From: Massilia atriviolacea
Lineage (GTDB): Bacteria; Pseudomonadota; Gammaproteobacteria; Burkholderiales; Burkholderiaceae_D
Assembly: GCF_003953935.1 (NCBI RefSeq)
Contig: NZ_RXLQ01000007.1
Span: forward strand, 222,110 to 286,109
Direction of reading: 5' to 3'
Length of the DNA: 64,000 nt
The notes beneath the pieces were generated by a model. That model saw only the letters and a list, made by a program, of their open reading frames with translations. It was not told the origin of the DNA and ran no database searches. Both the position numbers and the translations under genes were made by a program. How positions within the stretch are numbered: position 1 is the first letter of the stretch; the number at the start of each line of letters is the position of its first letter. Positions 62,936 to 64,000 of this stretch are shown here, in pieces.

Positions 62936-63940
62936 TTACTTGAGGCGCTGTTTCAGTTCCTGCGACGCCTGGTCCAGTGCGCTGCGGGTACTCGGCAAGG
63001 CCGACAGCGCATTGAGCAGGCCGAAGTCGTGGATCATGCCGTTGTAGCGCACGCTCTTGACGTCCACGCCGGCGGCGTCGAGCTTGCGGCCGTAGGCTTC
63101 GCCTTCATCGCGCAGCACGTCGAATTCGGCGGTCTGGATCAGGGTCGGCGGCAGGCCTTGCAGTTGCGCGCTGCTCGCTTGCAGCGGCGATGCGTAGATC
63201 TCTTTGCGCTCGCCGGCATCCCTGGTGTAGTGATCCCAGAACCAGACCATCAGGTCGCGCGTCAAAAAGTGGCCGTCGGCGAACTGCTTGTACGACGGCG
63301 TATCGAAGTTGGCATCGGTCACGGGCCACATCAGCACCTGGGCGCGCAGCTTCGGTGCGCCCTGGTCTTTTGCCATCAGGCTGACCACCGCCGCCATGTT
63401 GCCGCCCACGCTGTTGCCGGCCACCGCCAGGCGCTTGCCGTCGACGTCGATCGCGTCGCCGTTCTCGGACACCCAGCGCGTTGCCGCATACGCCTGCCTG
63501 AGCGCCACGCCGTAGCCCGCTTCCGGCGATGGCGTGTAGTTGACGAACACCGCCGCCGCGCCGGAACCGGCCACCAGGTCGCGCACCAGGCGCTCGTGGG
63601 TCGGATAGTCGCCCAGCACCCAGCCGCCGCCGTGGAAGAACATGAAGGCCGCAATCTTGCCCTTGGCCCCTGCCGGACGCACGATGGTCAGCCGGACCGG
63701 CTTGCCGTCGAGGGTGACCGTCTTTTCGCTCACGTCGGCCGGCGCCAGCGCCACCTTGCCGCCCTTCTGCGCCCCGACCAGCACGGCGCGCGCTTCCTCG
63801 GGCGTCATCTGGTTGAGCGGCTTGCCGCCTTCGATCGCTTTTAAAAATTGCGCGGTGTTGCGTTCGACGCCGGGGAGGCTGGCCGCATGGGCGGTCGAGA
63901 GCGAAGCGGCGAGCAGGGTCAGGGCGAGGGCGGATTTCAT
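62936..63940 (-). CDS. Secreted alpha/beta hydrolase, HSL-type esterase
   Basis: 334 residues with a signal peptide (MKSALALTLLAASLSTAHA). Hormone-sensitive-lipase family features: oxyanion motif FFHGGGWVLGDYPTHERL, nucleophile GNSVGG (Ser), acid in QTAEFDVLRDEGEAYGRKL and catalytic His in GMIHDFGLL. It should hydrolyse short-chain esters in the periplasm or outside. The promoter probably lies in the last 60 bases of the window. Convergent with the TonB-like gene, 27 bases apart. Confidence 0.92.
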   Translation of the reverse strand: MKSALALTLLAASLSTAHAASLPGVERNTAQFLKAIEGGKPLNQMTPEEARAVLVGAQKGGKVALAPADVSEKTVTLDGKPVRLTIVRPAGAKGKIAAFMFFHGGGWVLGDYPTHERLVRDLVAGSGAAAVFVNYTPSPEAGYGVALRQAYAATRWVSENGDAIDVDGKRLAVAGNSVGGNMAAVVSLMAKDQGAPKLRAQVLMWPVTDANFDTPSYKQFADGHFLTRDLMVWFWDHYTRDAGERKEIYASPLQASSAQLQGLPPTLIQTAEFDVLRDEGEAYGRKLDAAGVDVKSVRYNGMIHDFGLLNALSALPSTRSALDQASQELKQRLK

Positions 63941-64000
63941 GGTGTTTCCTTTTTAATTGATGTCTATTAAGTAGTGAGCTATGTATTGGTGCGATTACCT

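Overview
The window is a high-GC (roughly 65%) chromosomal segment from a Gram-negative betaproteobacterium. The gene complement (UbiX, GrxD, AceK, Tex, a Liu leucine/isovalerate pathway controlled by a MerR-type LiuR, TonB-dependent uptake, murein recycling enzymes) and the dispersed palindromes fit Burkholderiales, most likely Oxalobacteraceae of the Massilia/Duganella/Telluria type. The genus is an inference; there is no rRNA in the window. It looks like normal chromosome: no prophage, no intact insertion sequence, no CRISPR array.

Layout. 1-7.1 kb: the 5' part of a probable SNF2-type helicase, a DUF2314 exported protein, a decayed serine hydrolase, tex, grxD-ubiX and small regulators. 7.2-15.7 kb: the first Liu/acyl-CoA block, with an MBL-fold hydrolase divergent from liuR, liuA (isovaleryl-CoA dehydrogenase), aceK overlapping a thiolase gene, a short-chain dehydrogenase, a second acyl-CoA dehydrogenase and a GNAT protein. 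15.7-24.6 kb: a ten-gene minus-strand operon for a hybrid secretion machine (GspF, GspE, PilM/N/O/P-like proteins, a lipoprotein secretin, three pseudopilin-like proteins). It lies just downstream of a large secreted M4 metalloprotease (24.8-27.3 kb), its plausible cargo. 27.3-29.1 kb: a 750-base non-coding stretch, an ACT-like protein and a five-copy mixed-orientation repeat array.

29.1-49.2 kb is dominated by cell-wall metabolism: an LD-carboxypeptidase, a TonB-dependent receptor, an orphan peptide-binding protein, a fused SpmA/SpmB protein in operon with a PBP4-type carboxypeptidase, and then a minus-strand run of a VanX-like dipeptidase, LysR regulator, lipoprotein amidase, sugar kinase, GHL10 lipoprotein, NagX-like protein, MFS permease, murQ and a GntR regulator, with a divergent dadA-like gene. 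Together they could break down murein, import the pieces, phosphorylate MurNAc, remove its lactyl ether and oxidise D-alanine.

49.7-61.0 kb is the second Liu block: a YchJ-family gene that carries a LiuR-type operator inside its coding sequence, then liuB-liuC-bioA-bioF-bioD-bioB-liuD-dehydrogenase-liuE. Four biotin synthesis genes therefore sit inside the operon of a biotin-dependent carboxylase, 3-methylcrotonyl-CoA carboxylase. The window ends with a decayed LysR gene, a cupin, tRNA-Pro(TGG), a TonB-like membrane protein and a secreted esterase.

The strongest candidates for new biology are the liu/bio fusion operon with its intragenic operator, the hybrid PilMNOP-Gsp secretion locus next to its protease, the SpmAB-PBP4 pair and the PTS-independent MurNAc salvage locus. 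All calls come from reading sequence and translations by eye; no database search was run.
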